Shown here piece by piece: positions 51,079 to 58,683 of a stretch of 64,000 nucleotides of DNA; the first letter of the stretch is position 1; each line of letters starts with the position of its first letter. The DNA is from Halalkaliarchaeum desulfuricum (GTDB taxonomy: Archaea; Halobacteriota; Halobacteria; Halobacteriales; Haloferacaceae), in contig NZ_CP025066.1 in assembly GCF_002952775.1 (NCBI RefSeq), forward strand, positions 2,666,001 to 2,730,000, given 5' to 3'. The position numbers and the translations under genes are program-made. The notes under the pieces are model-generated. The model was given only the letters and a program-made list of their open reading frames with translations, did no database searches and was not told the origin of the DNA.

Positions 51079-52590
51079 TCAGCCTTTGATGTTGCAGACG
51101 GGGTACGTCCGGACCACTTTGTCGCCGATCCCCAGTTCGTCGCTCACCCGGACGACCTCGTCGACGTCCTTGTAGACGCCGGGTGCTTCCTCGGCGATCG
51201 TCGCCCCGGACTCTGCCTTCACGTAGATCTGGTTCATCTCCTCGAGGTCGTCCTGGACGTCGCCGCCCCAGAACTCCTGTTTCGCCTGGGTTCGGGACAT
51301 CAATCGGCCGGCTCCGTGGGCGGTCGAGCCGAACGTGAGTTCCAGGGAGCGATCCCCGCCCCGGAGGACGTACGATCCCGCGCCCATGCTCCCGGGGATG
51401 ATCACGGGTTGACCGACGTCGCGATACGCCGACGGGACCTCGGGTCTCCCGGCGGGGAACGCCCGCGTGGCACCTTTCCGGTGAACGTACAGCTCTCGAT
51501 TCTCGGTGTCGACGGCGTCCGGGGAGTCGTTGGGCACGGCGGTCCCGTTTGCGTCGACGGACACCTCGTGGACCTCCTTTTTGCCGATGTTGTGGGCGAC
51601 GTCGTAGAGGAGATCCATTTCGAGAGTCTCCCAGCTATCACCGAAGACGCGCTCGAAGACCCGGCGGGTCCGGTGGGTGATAAGCTGCCGGTTCACCCAC
51701 GCGAAGTTGATCGCCGCGCACATCGCCCCGTAATACTGTTCTGCGAGCTCCGAGCCGGCGGGTGCGGCCGCGAGTTCCTTGTCGGGAAGCTCCGCGAGGA
51801 GGTCGCCGTGTCGCTTTTCGATCTTCCGGAGGTAGTCCGTACAGACCTGGTGCCCCAGTCCGCGGGAGCCACAGTGGATCAACACGACGATCTGGTTCTC
51901 AGTGAGCCCGTAGGCGTCGGCGACGTCCTCCCGGTAGACGTCCGTCACACGCTGGACCTCGAGGAAGTGGTTTCCGGAGCCGAGGCTGCCGATCTGGTTT
52001 TTCCCGCGGTTCTTCGCCTCCGCGGAGACCGCACCGGGATCCGCGTCGGGACGCATTCCCTCGTCCTCGCAGTGGCGGAGGTCATCCTCGACGGCGTAGC
52101 CGTGCTCGAGCGCCCAGTCGACGCCCCGATCGAGCACCTCGGTTACGGTGTCGACGTCCGTTTCCACGACGCCGCCGCCACCCAGTCCGGAGGGGATGTT
52201 CGCGAACAGCGCGTCGACGAGTTCCTCCTCTTTGCCCTCGATATCCTCGTAGGTGAGGTTGGTCTTCACCATCCGAACCCCGCAGTTGATGTCGTAGCCG
52301 ATCGCCCCCGGCGAAATGCAGCCGTGTTCGGCGTCGATCGCGCCGACGCCGCCGACCGGGAAGCCGTACCCCTGATGGCCGTCGGGGAGACAGACGGCGT
52401 GGGAGGTCATTCCGGGGAGTTCGGTGGAGTTCCGGAGCTGTTCGAGCGTCTTGTCGTCGCTGATCTCCTCGAGCAGCGGCTCGCTTGCGTACACGCGAGC
52501 CGGCACGTTCATATCGCCTTCGCGGGGCATTTCCCAGACGTGTTCCCGCACCTTTTCGAGCGTGACGTCGCCGAACTCGCGAGTGGTCAT
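51079..52590 (-). CDS. rtcB: RNA-splicing ligase RtcB
   Basis: A 503-residue GTP-dependent 3'-phosphate RNA ligase for tRNA exon joining. Diagnostic segments are CLPDGHQGYGFPVGGVGAID, GAIGYDINCGVRMVKTNLT (Mn-binding Cys), GSLGSGNHFLEVQ, LIHCGSRGLGHQV, AINFAWVNRQLI, HNIGKKEVH and GSTAHGAGRLMSRTQAK (the histidine that is guanylylated). The ATG at 52588-52590 gives MTTREFGDVTLEKVREHVWEMP; the frame upstream is less conserved. Convergent with an MFS gene and divergent from the Cys-rich HTH regulator. Confidence 0.96.
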   Translation of the reverse strand: MTTREFGDVTLEKVREHVWEMPREGDMNVPARVYASEPLLEEISDDKTLEQLRNSTELPGMTSHAVCLPDGHQGYGFPVGGVGAIDAEHGCISPGAIGYDINCGVRMVKTNLTYEDIEGKEEELVDALFANIPSGLGGGGVVETDVDTVTEVLDRGVDWALEHGYAVEDDLRHCEDEGMRPDADPGAVSAEAKNRGKNQIGSLGSGNHFLEVQRVTDVYREDVADAYGLTENQIVVLIHCGSRGLGHQVCTDYLRKIEKRHGDLLAELPDKELAAAPAGSELAEQYYGAMCAAINFAWVNRQLITHRTRRVFERVFGDSWETLEMDLLYDVAHNIGKKEVHEVSVDANGTAVPNDSPDAVDTENRELYVHRKGATRAFPAGRPEVPSAYRDVGQPVIIPGSMGAGSYVLRGGDRSLELTFGSTAHGAGRLMSRTQAKQEFWGGDVQDDLEEMNQIYVKAESGATIAEEAPGVYKDVDEVVRVSDELGIGDKVVRTYPVCNIKG

Positions 52591-52737
52591 ATTTAAATCT
52601 CCGCCTCCAACTCCCAATAGCGTTACGGCGCTTTCGGTCACCCTCTCGGTCACGCCTCTCTCGTCTCTCTCGATGGGTTCTCTGCTCGTTCTCGTGGACA
52701 CTAAACCACGGTAGCCACCAAATGAAGGGTTTCGACA

Positions 52738-52755
52738 ATCATATTTTTATATGAT
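52738..52755. promoter_or_regulatory. Palindrome overlying the TATA box of the Cys-rich regulator
   Basis: ATCATAT-TTTT-ATATGAT is a perfect 7-bp inverted repeat with a 4-nt spacer. Its centre is 37 nt before the ATG at 52784 and it contains the TATA-like element TTTTATATGA, so a protein bound here would block or assist TFB/TBP. The regulator's own gene is the obvious target. Confidence 0.55.
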
Positions 52756-52783
52756 GAAACTAACCACCCAACGTGGGACGACC

Positions 52784-53506
52784 ATGAATTCAACACCTCC
52801 CCGATCCGGCGAAATCAACGACGCCGACCAGTCGTTGCGAGCCCGGTTGCGGATCACGCCGGATCCGGATCTGAACTGCGGTATCCTCGAAAGCGGAACA
52901 GAGGGTACTGTCGTTGCTCGCAACGAGGTGTGCATCGATCCGAGCTGCGCTGACGGCTGCGAGTGTCGCGCGGAACTGGAGATTGTCGACGACGAAATCG
53001 AGGTTCGGGATTTCGTCGCGAGCTCGGTCGACGAAGAAGCCTGCGTCTGTCCGGTGTTTCGAGAACGTGACTGCACCGCCAACATCGAATCGTACAAGAA
53101 CGATTTTCTGTACGTGTCGATCACGGTACCCTCACGTGACGTCCTCTCGGACATCGTGGCGACGCTACGGGAGCGTGGTGCGTCCGTCAGCCTCGAGCGG
53201 ATACAGTCGCTGTCGAGTGAAGAATCCGAAGGACGGACCGTCGAACTCGATGTCAGCACGATAACCAAAAAACAGCGGGAGGCTATCGAGATGGCCGTGG
53301 AGGCGGGATACTACGACTACTCCACTGAAAAGGCGGAATTGGAGGAACTTGCAGCGGAGTTGGACATTTCCCTGTCGGCGTTTACACAGCGACTTCGAGC
53401 GGCCGAATCGAAACTCGTCCGGGAACTGTCGATTGCGGACGGTTTCGAGTTTCGTAACGAGCCTGGTTCTACGGACACGCAGAAGTCTTCAACGCGAGTC
53501 GACTGA
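52784..53506 (+). CDS. Cys-rich Bat/DmsR-like HTH transcriptional regulator
   Basis: A 240-residue regulator. The C-terminal HTH-10 (bacterio-opsin activator type) domain is KKQREAIEMAVEAGYYDYSTEKAELEELAAELDISLSAFTQRLRAAESKL (about residues 162-211). The N-terminal half has eight cysteines (C32, C50, C55, C59, C61, C87, C89, C97) in NEVCIDPSCADGCECR and ACVCPVFRERDC, suitable for an Fe-S or redox switch. Haloarchaeal DmsR regulates anaerobic respiration and is of this type; position beside a Mo-oxidoreductase operon makes that role likely. The ATG at 52784 follows a TATA box centred about 37 nt upstream; ATG 52751 is inside that box. Confidence 0.85.
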   Translation: MNSTPPRSGEINDADQSLRARLRITPDPDLNCGILESGTEGTVVARNEVCIDPSCADGCECRAELEIVDDEIEVRDFVASSVDEEACVCPVFRERDCTANIESYKNDFLYVSITVPSRDVLSDIVATLRERGASVSLERIQSLSSEESEGRTVELDVSTITKKQREAIEMAVEAGYYDYSTEKAELEELAAELDISLSAFTQRLRAAESKLVRELSIADGFEFRNEPGSTDTQKSSTRVD

Positions 53507-53597
53507 CGAGCGGAGTTTCTGGGGTGCGGCCAGTTCCCGCCGAACGCGTTTCGTTGGTGTGATCCGTACCGTGCTTTGATCTCGAACTGCGGGGGAA

Positions 53598-53626
53598 GCG
53601 GTTTCCGTATAGAAACCTGAAACCGC
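53598..53626. terminator. Inverted repeat between convergent regulator and Mo-oxidoreductase genes
   Basis: GCGGTTTC (53598-53605) and GAAACCGC (53619-53626) form a perfect 8-bp hairpin with a 13-nt loop. It sits 8 bp past the end of the molybdopterin subunit and 91 bp past the regulator, so it could end either transcript. No T-run follows, so intrinsic termination is uncertain. Confidence 0.35.
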
Positions 53627-53634
53627 ACGTCAGA

Positions 53635-56316
53635 TCAGCGCTTTTCGACGTCTACACGGATGTCACCGTAGTAGACCGAACTTCCGCTCAGGCGGTCGTA
53701 CTCCGCAGGAATGATGTTGTTGTTGTGACTCCCCCGGGGAGATTCGCCGAATTCCGCTGCGGCGACTGTACCGTAGGCCCAGTGCCCATTTCCGTAGGGC
53801 TTACCAACTGTGCCCGGTCGGATTCCTTCCCACAATTTCGCGGTGCCGTCGATCTCACCGGTCGGCGAACTGATGCGGATTTCGTCTCCATCTCGGATGC
53901 CGAGTGCGTCGGCGTCCCGTGGATTGATCAGCGTGTAGTCCTCCTCCGGTTCCGAACCTGGATCGATGTCGCCGAACTCGTGTTTCCACGTACAGTTCGC
54001 CGAGCGGCCCTCCCTGTTGAGACCCGACTTGTAGTCGACGAACTTGAACGGATACTCGTCCTCGTCGCCGACCTCGTACGGTTCCTCGTAATGGGGGACG
54101 AAAGCGTGGCGGTCGCCGTCTGTGCGTGCCTGGTATTTGCAAACGTCGAGTACGGTATCGACGTCGGTGTCGTGCCGATCGGCGTGTGATTCCAGCCCGC
54201 CTTTCAGCGTTTCCGAGTAGAACTCGAACCGGCCAGTGTCCGTCGAGAACTCGCCGCCCTCCGAGGGCCACCGGTGTCTGTACTCCCACTTGTCAGTGTG
54301 CCAGATTCCGCGGTTACGGAACGTCTCCCAGCCGTCGATCTCCTCGCCGAGATCGTGATCGATCCCGGGATCCCATATCGGCTGGGTTCGGATCTTGATG
54401 GCGTTTCGGGAGAACGCCTGGGCACGCTTTTCTCGTGCGGTGAAGTCGTCCCCGGGAATCTCCTCGCGTACCGTCCGGCCCGTCTCCGGATCGGGAAACT
54501 CGCGTTCGAAGAACTCGAGCATGTTGTCGAACCCTCGATCGGCGAGCGCTTCCGCGATCAGGTACGGCACCTCCGTCTCGTCCGTCTTGACGTCCCACGT
54601 TCGACCGTTCTCGAGGACATCCTCTGGATCGTCCGGATCGTCTGCCAGCACAGGTTGCATCAGATTGATCGAGCGGTATCTCTGGCCGTCGCTCTGTAGT
54701 TGGCCCCACCGCTCGAACTGGTGGTGAGTGGCGGGGAGCACGATGTCGGCGAACCACGCCGTCTCGCTGGGATGGGTTTCGATGGTCGCGTGGAACGGAA
54801 TCTTCTCGAGCGCCTCCAGCCAGCGCTGGTTTTCCGGGTTGGAGAACGCGAAGTTGTTCCAGTACGAGATCAGTACCTCGATCTCGTTTGGATCCTCGTC
54901 GAGGATGCCGTCCGCAGCGTTGTTGGTCACGACACCGCCGCCGGATTCGGCGTTGTTCAGTGCAGGGAACTCCAGGCGCCCACGCTGATCGATTTTCTCG
55001 TGGGCGAGTCCCTGTTCGGCGATTTCGTCGACGTACTCGTCCGGACCCGGGAGTCCCTGAACAGCCGACTCCGGGGCGAACAGGGTGCCACCGCGGTTTC
55101 CGACAGAGCCGACGAGGCCGTTGAGAACGTGTACCGCCATCGCGGTGTAGGTGCCTCGAACCTGCATGCTCGGTCCGCCGCCGAGCCAGGAGATGGCGTG
55201 TGGGCGCGCTTCCCCGAACCGTTGGGCCACGCGCTCGATCTGTTCCACCGGAACGCCGGTTACGTCATGGGCCCATTCCGGCGTTTTGTCCTTCAGTTCG
55301 AGGTTCCACCACTCGACGAGCCCGTGGACGTTCTCGCTCTCATCGAAGGCATCCGGTTCGATCTCCTCGCCCGATTCGAACTGGTTTACGCCGTCGTGGA
55401 AATCACCGACGAACTCTCTGTACCACAGTCCATTCGTCAGGAGGACGTGCGCAATGGCGGACGCCAGTGCGCCGTCGGTGCCGGGTTCGATCGGGAGCCA
55501 CTCGTCGGATTTGGTGGCCGTCGACGACAGCCGAGGATCCACGACGGCCGCCTCCCCCTGATCGAGCAGTTCACCGAACGCCCGCATGTAGTGGGACACC
55601 TGTCGGTTTGCCGAAACTGGATCGGCACCCCAGGCGATCAAGTACTCCGTTTCAGTGACGTCGTACTGTCTGTAGGCCCACTCGCCCTCGGTGAACATCG
55701 GACCGGCCTTCTCGGCTTCCGCACAGATCGCACTGTGAGAGATGTTGTTCGGCGATCCCACGAGCTGTGGCACGTGGCTGTAGAGGATCGGGCGCAGGTA
55801 GGTGTACCGCCCCCTGGTGATCATGAACTTGTGGGTCTCCTCCGTTTCTCGAAGGTCCATGATGCGATCTGCGATCTCGTCGATCGCTTCCTCCCAGGAG
55901 ATCGGTTCGAACTCCGGATCCTCGTCGGGACCTTTCTCCGGATTGGTCCGCCGCAACGGTTGTTTGATCCGGTCCGGGTCGTATAACTGCTGGATCGAGA
56001 GGTCCTGACGGGGACAGTCATTGTTCCCGTGAACCTTCGACCGCCGGTTGCCCTGTGATTTGAGCGCCCGGCCGCTCTGTTCGTCGACCAGAATCTGCGC
56101 GGAACACCAGGAGGTACAGCCGGCACAGGTACTGGGCCGCCAACTTCCGGAGTGTTCCACGAGCTGTGTGCGCGCGTCTTCTGCGGCAGACAGTGTGTTC
56201 AACTGGACTCCGATTCCGGCAGCGGCTGCTCCAACAGCCCCCGCTTTCATGAACCCTCGTCGATCGATTGCCGGCCCCGTGCTGTCGTTGCTGTCGTCGG
56301 AAACGTTCTTGCTCAT
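53635..56316 (-). CDS. Tat-exported Mo-bisPGD oxidoreductase catalytic subunit (PsrA/PhsA/TtrA-like)
   Basis: An 893-residue molybdopterin oxidoreductase. The N-terminus has a Tat signal (R19 R20 in DRRGFMKAGAVGA). The N-terminal [4Fe-4S] site is C64-x2-C67-x3-C71...C101 (CAGCTSWC...NDCPRQ). The likely molybdenum ligand is C198 in HSAICAEAEKAG, where DMSO reductases have Ser. A Cys ligand places it with polysulfide/thiosulfate/tetrathionate or arsenate-type enzymes. C-terminal molydop-binding motifs include LINPRDADALGIRDGDEIRISSPTGEI. It would act outside the membrane as a terminal reductase or an oxidase; the substrate is not determined. ATG 56316 is chosen; it begins 4 nt after the upstream gene's stop codon. 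Confidence 0.85.
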   Translation of the reverse strand: MSKNVSDDSNDSTGPAIDRRGFMKAGAVGAAAAGIGVQLNTLSAAEDARTQLVEHSGSWRPSTCAGCTSWCSAQILVDEQSGRALKSQGNRRSKVHGNNDCPRQDLSIQQLYDPDRIKQPLRRTNPEKGPDEDPEFEPISWEEAIDEIADRIMDLRETEETHKFMITRGRYTYLRPILYSHVPQLVGSPNNISHSAICAEAEKAGPMFTEGEWAYRQYDVTETEYLIAWGADPVSANRQVSHYMRAFGELLDQGEAAVVDPRLSSTATKSDEWLPIEPGTDGALASAIAHVLLTNGLWYREFVGDFHDGVNQFESGEEIEPDAFDESENVHGLVEWWNLELKDKTPEWAHDVTGVPVEQIERVAQRFGEARPHAISWLGGGPSMQVRGTYTAMAVHVLNGLVGSVGNRGGTLFAPESAVQGLPGPDEYVDEIAEQGLAHEKIDQRGRLEFPALNNAESGGGVVTNNAADGILDEDPNEIEVLISYWNNFAFSNPENQRWLEALEKIPFHATIETHPSETAWFADIVLPATHHQFERWGQLQSDGQRYRSINLMQPVLADDPDDPEDVLENGRTWDVKTDETEVPYLIAEALADRGFDNMLEFFEREFPDPETGRTVREEIPGDDFTAREKRAQAFSRNAIKIRTQPIWDPGIDHDLGEEIDGWETFRNRGIWHTDKWEYRHRWPSEGGEFSTDTGRFEFYSETLKGGLESHADRHDTDVDTVLDVCKYQARTDGDRHAFVPHYEEPYEVGDEDEYPFKFVDYKSGLNREGRSANCTWKHEFGDIDPGSEPEEDYTLINPRDADALGIRDGDEIRISSPTGEIDGTAKLWEGIRPGTVGKPYGNGHWAYGTVAAAEFGESPRGSHNNNIIPAEYDRLSGSSVYYGDIRVDVEKR

Positions 56317-56320
56317 GATA

Positions 56321-57160
56321 TCAGTCCCCCAGTCCGGCATCGCCTTTGCCCGGTTCGTAGCTGCCGCCGTTGTACTCTCGGACGTACTTCACCTTCGGTT
56401 CCGTCCCTTTCTCGGGTTTGAGCACCTCTCCGCCGCCGTATTTGCCGAGGATATCGCTGACCTTCGATTCCGGATCGTTCAGGTCGCCGAAGATCCGGGC
56501 GTCCGTCGGACACTCCTCGACGCAGGCGGGCAATTCGTTTTCTCGCAAACGGTGGATACAGAAGTTACACTTCTCGACGATGCCCCTGTACCGGGTCGGA
56601 TGTTCGGTATCGTCGACCTCGCGGTTCGGGTTGTAGTACGCCGGGGCGTCCTCGTCGATATCCAGTTCCTCCTTGAGTTCGGCCGGCGACGCGGTTCCCC
56701 CTTCGATGGCCGACTCGTCGTCCCGCCATCGTGGATGAGGATCTTCTTTATTGAAGAAAATCTCGTCGTACGGACAGTTGATCATGCAGTACTTGCAGCC
56801 GATACACTGGTCCGGATTCTGAACCGTGATTCCGCCCGGCCCCTTCTCCAGGGCGGTTGTCGGACACCCCTCGGCACACGGGGCGTCACGACACTGATTG
56901 CACAGGGTAGGAACGTACTCGTAGCTGACATTGGGGAACTCCCCCTCGGTCCGGGTTATCCGGCTGGAGTAGGCGACCCCCTCCTGCAGGTTGTTCTCGA
57001 GCTTGCAGGCGATGTTGCACCCTTCACAGCCGACACAACGCTGGAGGTCGATGACCATTCCCAGATCGACGTCCCGATCCTCCAGATCCGTCTGGTCCAG
57101 TTCGGCCTGCATTACCCTGTCGAGTGACGCAAGCTCCTCGTTCGTCGACGTTTCAGTCAT
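56321..57160 (-). CDS. Four-cluster ferredoxin-type electron-transfer subunit
   Basis: A 279-residue protein of the DmsB/PsrB/TtrB class. Sixteen cysteines in four groups (CVGCEGCNIACK, CNQCRDAPCAEGCP, CIGCKYCMINCPY, CNFC...CVEECP) should bind four [4Fe-4S] clusters and pass electrons between the NrfD-like membrane subunit and the Mo subunit. No Tat or Sec signal is present, so it is probably co-exported with the catalytic subunit. The ATG at 57158-57160 (MTETSTNEEL) overlaps the NrfD-like gene by 8 nt; an ATG at 57166 is also possible. Confidence 0.93.
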   Translation of the reverse strand: MTETSTNEELASLDRVMQAELDQTDLEDRDVDLGMVIDLQRCVGCEGCNIACKLENNLQEGVAYSSRITRTEGEFPNVSYEYVPTLCNQCRDAPCAEGCPTTALEKGPGGITVQNPDQCIGCKYCMINCPYDEIFFNKEDPHPRWRDDESAIEGGTASPAELKEELDIDEDAPAYYNPNREVDDTEHPTRYRGIVEKCNFCIHRLRENELPACVEECPTDARIFGDLNDPESKVSDILGKYGGGEVLKPEKGTEPKVKYVREYNGGSYEPGKGDAGLGD

Positions 57161-58400
57161 CGTCATCACCCTTCATGGGACCGCCCGTGCAACTACTCAT
57201 GTCTGTTTGCGCGAATTCCGGGATGATATCCAATGCAAACCATCGCATTCCGATCGTATAGACGAGTCCACAGAGGGCCACGGCGAAGACGACGAGCGCC
57301 CCCTCGACGAGCGATGGAGAGTAGCTCGCGATCGGATACTCGTATCCCGGGTCGGCAACCAGGGCGACGACCTGCCCACCGACGACGAACTCGTAGCGGG
57401 TGACGAACACTCCCACGATTACCGCCGCTGCGCTCGCAAATACGCCGTTTATCGTCCGGGTTTTCGGGTACGCCAGCAGTCCGAGTGGCACGACGAGTCC
57501 AACGAATATTCCCACTCCCCAGTAGATTGGCGCAAACGATCCAAGGAGCATCTGCTGGTATGCCATAGCCACTGTATCGCTCGTTGCCGTCAGACCGTAG
57601 ATTCCCTTGAGAAATGCAAAAAGCAGCGTCAACCCGACGAGCGCACCGAGTCCCACCGCTACCGGTCGAGTCATGAACTCCTCGAGTTCAATACACATGC
57701 TCTCGTCTCTGATCTTGAACTCCGCGATAACGACGAACGCAACCAGCGCGAGGCCGGACGTAATGGCTGTCAGCAAGAAGTACAGTGGGGCGAAAATACC
57801 GCCCCAGTACGGTCGGGATTCGACCATGCCGAAGATGTACCCGGCTCCGAGTATCACGCCCAGAGCGACGATGAAACTTATCACACCGACCGCCTCCATA
57901 ACCGGAGCGTCGACAAAATTGTCCAGCTCCATCAACACCGCAAGCAGCACGAGCACGGCGATCAACGAACCGGCGAACAGGACGACCCACCAGATCGGCG
58001 ATGACAGGTTCGCGTTGAGGAACGCGTGAACGAATGGTCGTTCTGGACGACCCAGGGAGATGGTGATGCTGAACAGACCGGCAGTCACCGCCGCGATTCC
58101 GACGAAGATGCTCCGCTTCAGGACGATTTCAGCACCTCGAACGTGGAAAATAAGTGCAAGACTGACGACGCTGATAACGATCCCGGCACCCATCAACAGG
58201 AAGAACTCGTACGTCGAAACCAGCAAGCCCCACGGGAACTGGTCGGTGATTCCAAACGTGACGGCACCGACACTCAGGGCCTGATAGATGCCGTAAAGCC
58301 CGATCACCAGGCCTGCTCCGATTATAGCGTACCAGGCGTACTCGAGAGGCGATGTCGACTGTGGCCCCAGATCAGCGGCACGCCCCGTTTCTCCGCTCAT
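57153..58400 (-). CDS. NrfD/PsrC-like quinone-interacting membrane subunit
   Basis: A 415-residue integral membrane protein with about ten helices, matching the NrfD/PsrC quinol-interacting family (PWGLLVSTYEFFLLMGAGIV, TISLGRPERPFVHAFLNANLSSPIWW, YWGGIFAPLYFLLTAITSG). It should exchange electrons between the quinone pool and the iron-sulfur subunit. It is the first gene of the three-subunit operon and its ATG (58398-58400) overlaps by 4 nt the stop of a 30-codon ORF. A cytoplasmic tail with CTGGPMKGDDDD ends it. Confidence 0.93.
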   Translation of the reverse strand: MSGETGRAADLGPQSTSPLEYAWYAIIGAGLVIGLYGIYQALSVGAVTFGITDQFPWGLLVSTYEFFLLMGAGIVISVVSLALIFHVRGAEIVLKRSIFVGIAAVTAGLFSITISLGRPERPFVHAFLNANLSSPIWWVVLFAGSLIAVLVLLAVLMELDNFVDAPVMEAVGVISFIVALGVILGAGYIFGMVESRPYWGGIFAPLYFLLTAITSGLALVAFVVIAEFKIRDESMCIELEEFMTRPVAVGLGALVGLTLLFAFLKGIYGLTATSDTVAMAYQQMLLGSFAPIYWGVGIFVGLVVPLGLLAYPKTRTINGVFASAAAVIVGVFVTRYEFVVGGQVVALVADPGYEYPIASYSPSLVEGALVVFAVALCGLVYTIGMRWFALDIIPEFAQTDMSSCTGGPMKGDDDD

Positions 58401-58489
58401 GGCTTTCCCCGTTCCTCGGGCGGATTGTGTTGTGTATATTTCACATAACCGCCCACGTTTATACACCCTTTCGAACTGTTATCAGACAT
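58397..58489 (-). CDS. Short upstream ORF (30 codons) ATGA-coupled to the NrfD-like gene
   Basis: On the minus strand ATG 58489 starts MSDNSSKGCINVGGYVKYTQ...PPEERGKP, a 30-residue peptide whose stop overlaps the NrfD-like start (ATGA). A Shine-Dalgarno-like GGTGA lies 6-10 nt upstream of its ATG, and a TATA-like ATTTATATCA at 58551-58560 would start transcription near 58530. It is hydrophilic and no family is recognised. It may be a real small protein or a translational leader that couples ribosome entry to the Mo operon. Confidence 0.5.
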   Translation of the reverse strand: MSDNSSKGCINVGGYVKYTQHNPPEERGKP

Positions 58490-58492
58490 TGT

Positions 58493-58560
58493 CTTCACCA
58501 CTATGTTGTTGGGTAACACGCAGTGGTGGCCCTGTTGCTTAATGGTGAAGTGATATAAAT
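58493..58560 (-). promoter_or_regulatory. Mo-oxidoreductase operon promoter with repeated TGGTG elements and SD-masking hairpin
   Basis: The minus strand has a TATA-like ATTTATATCA (58551-58560). Beside it CTTCACCA (minus strand, genomic 58543-58550) has a perfect inverted partner TGGTGAAG (genomic 58493-58500). In the leader, CACCACT and AGTGGTG (58522-58528 with 58496-58502) form a 7-bp hairpin with a 19-nt loop that covers the SD-like GGTGA of the 30-codon ORF. The repeats are visible; regulator binding and RNA folding are inferred. Confidence 0.5.
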
Positions 58561-58683
58561 AGGGGTGGCAAAGTATGCGTTCAGACGCATCCAGCAATTC
58601 CGCTCATATATATCGCAACTCGTCACCGTATGCCAACCGCGGAACCTCGACGTGTATTCTCCACCAGTCACCAACAGACCATG

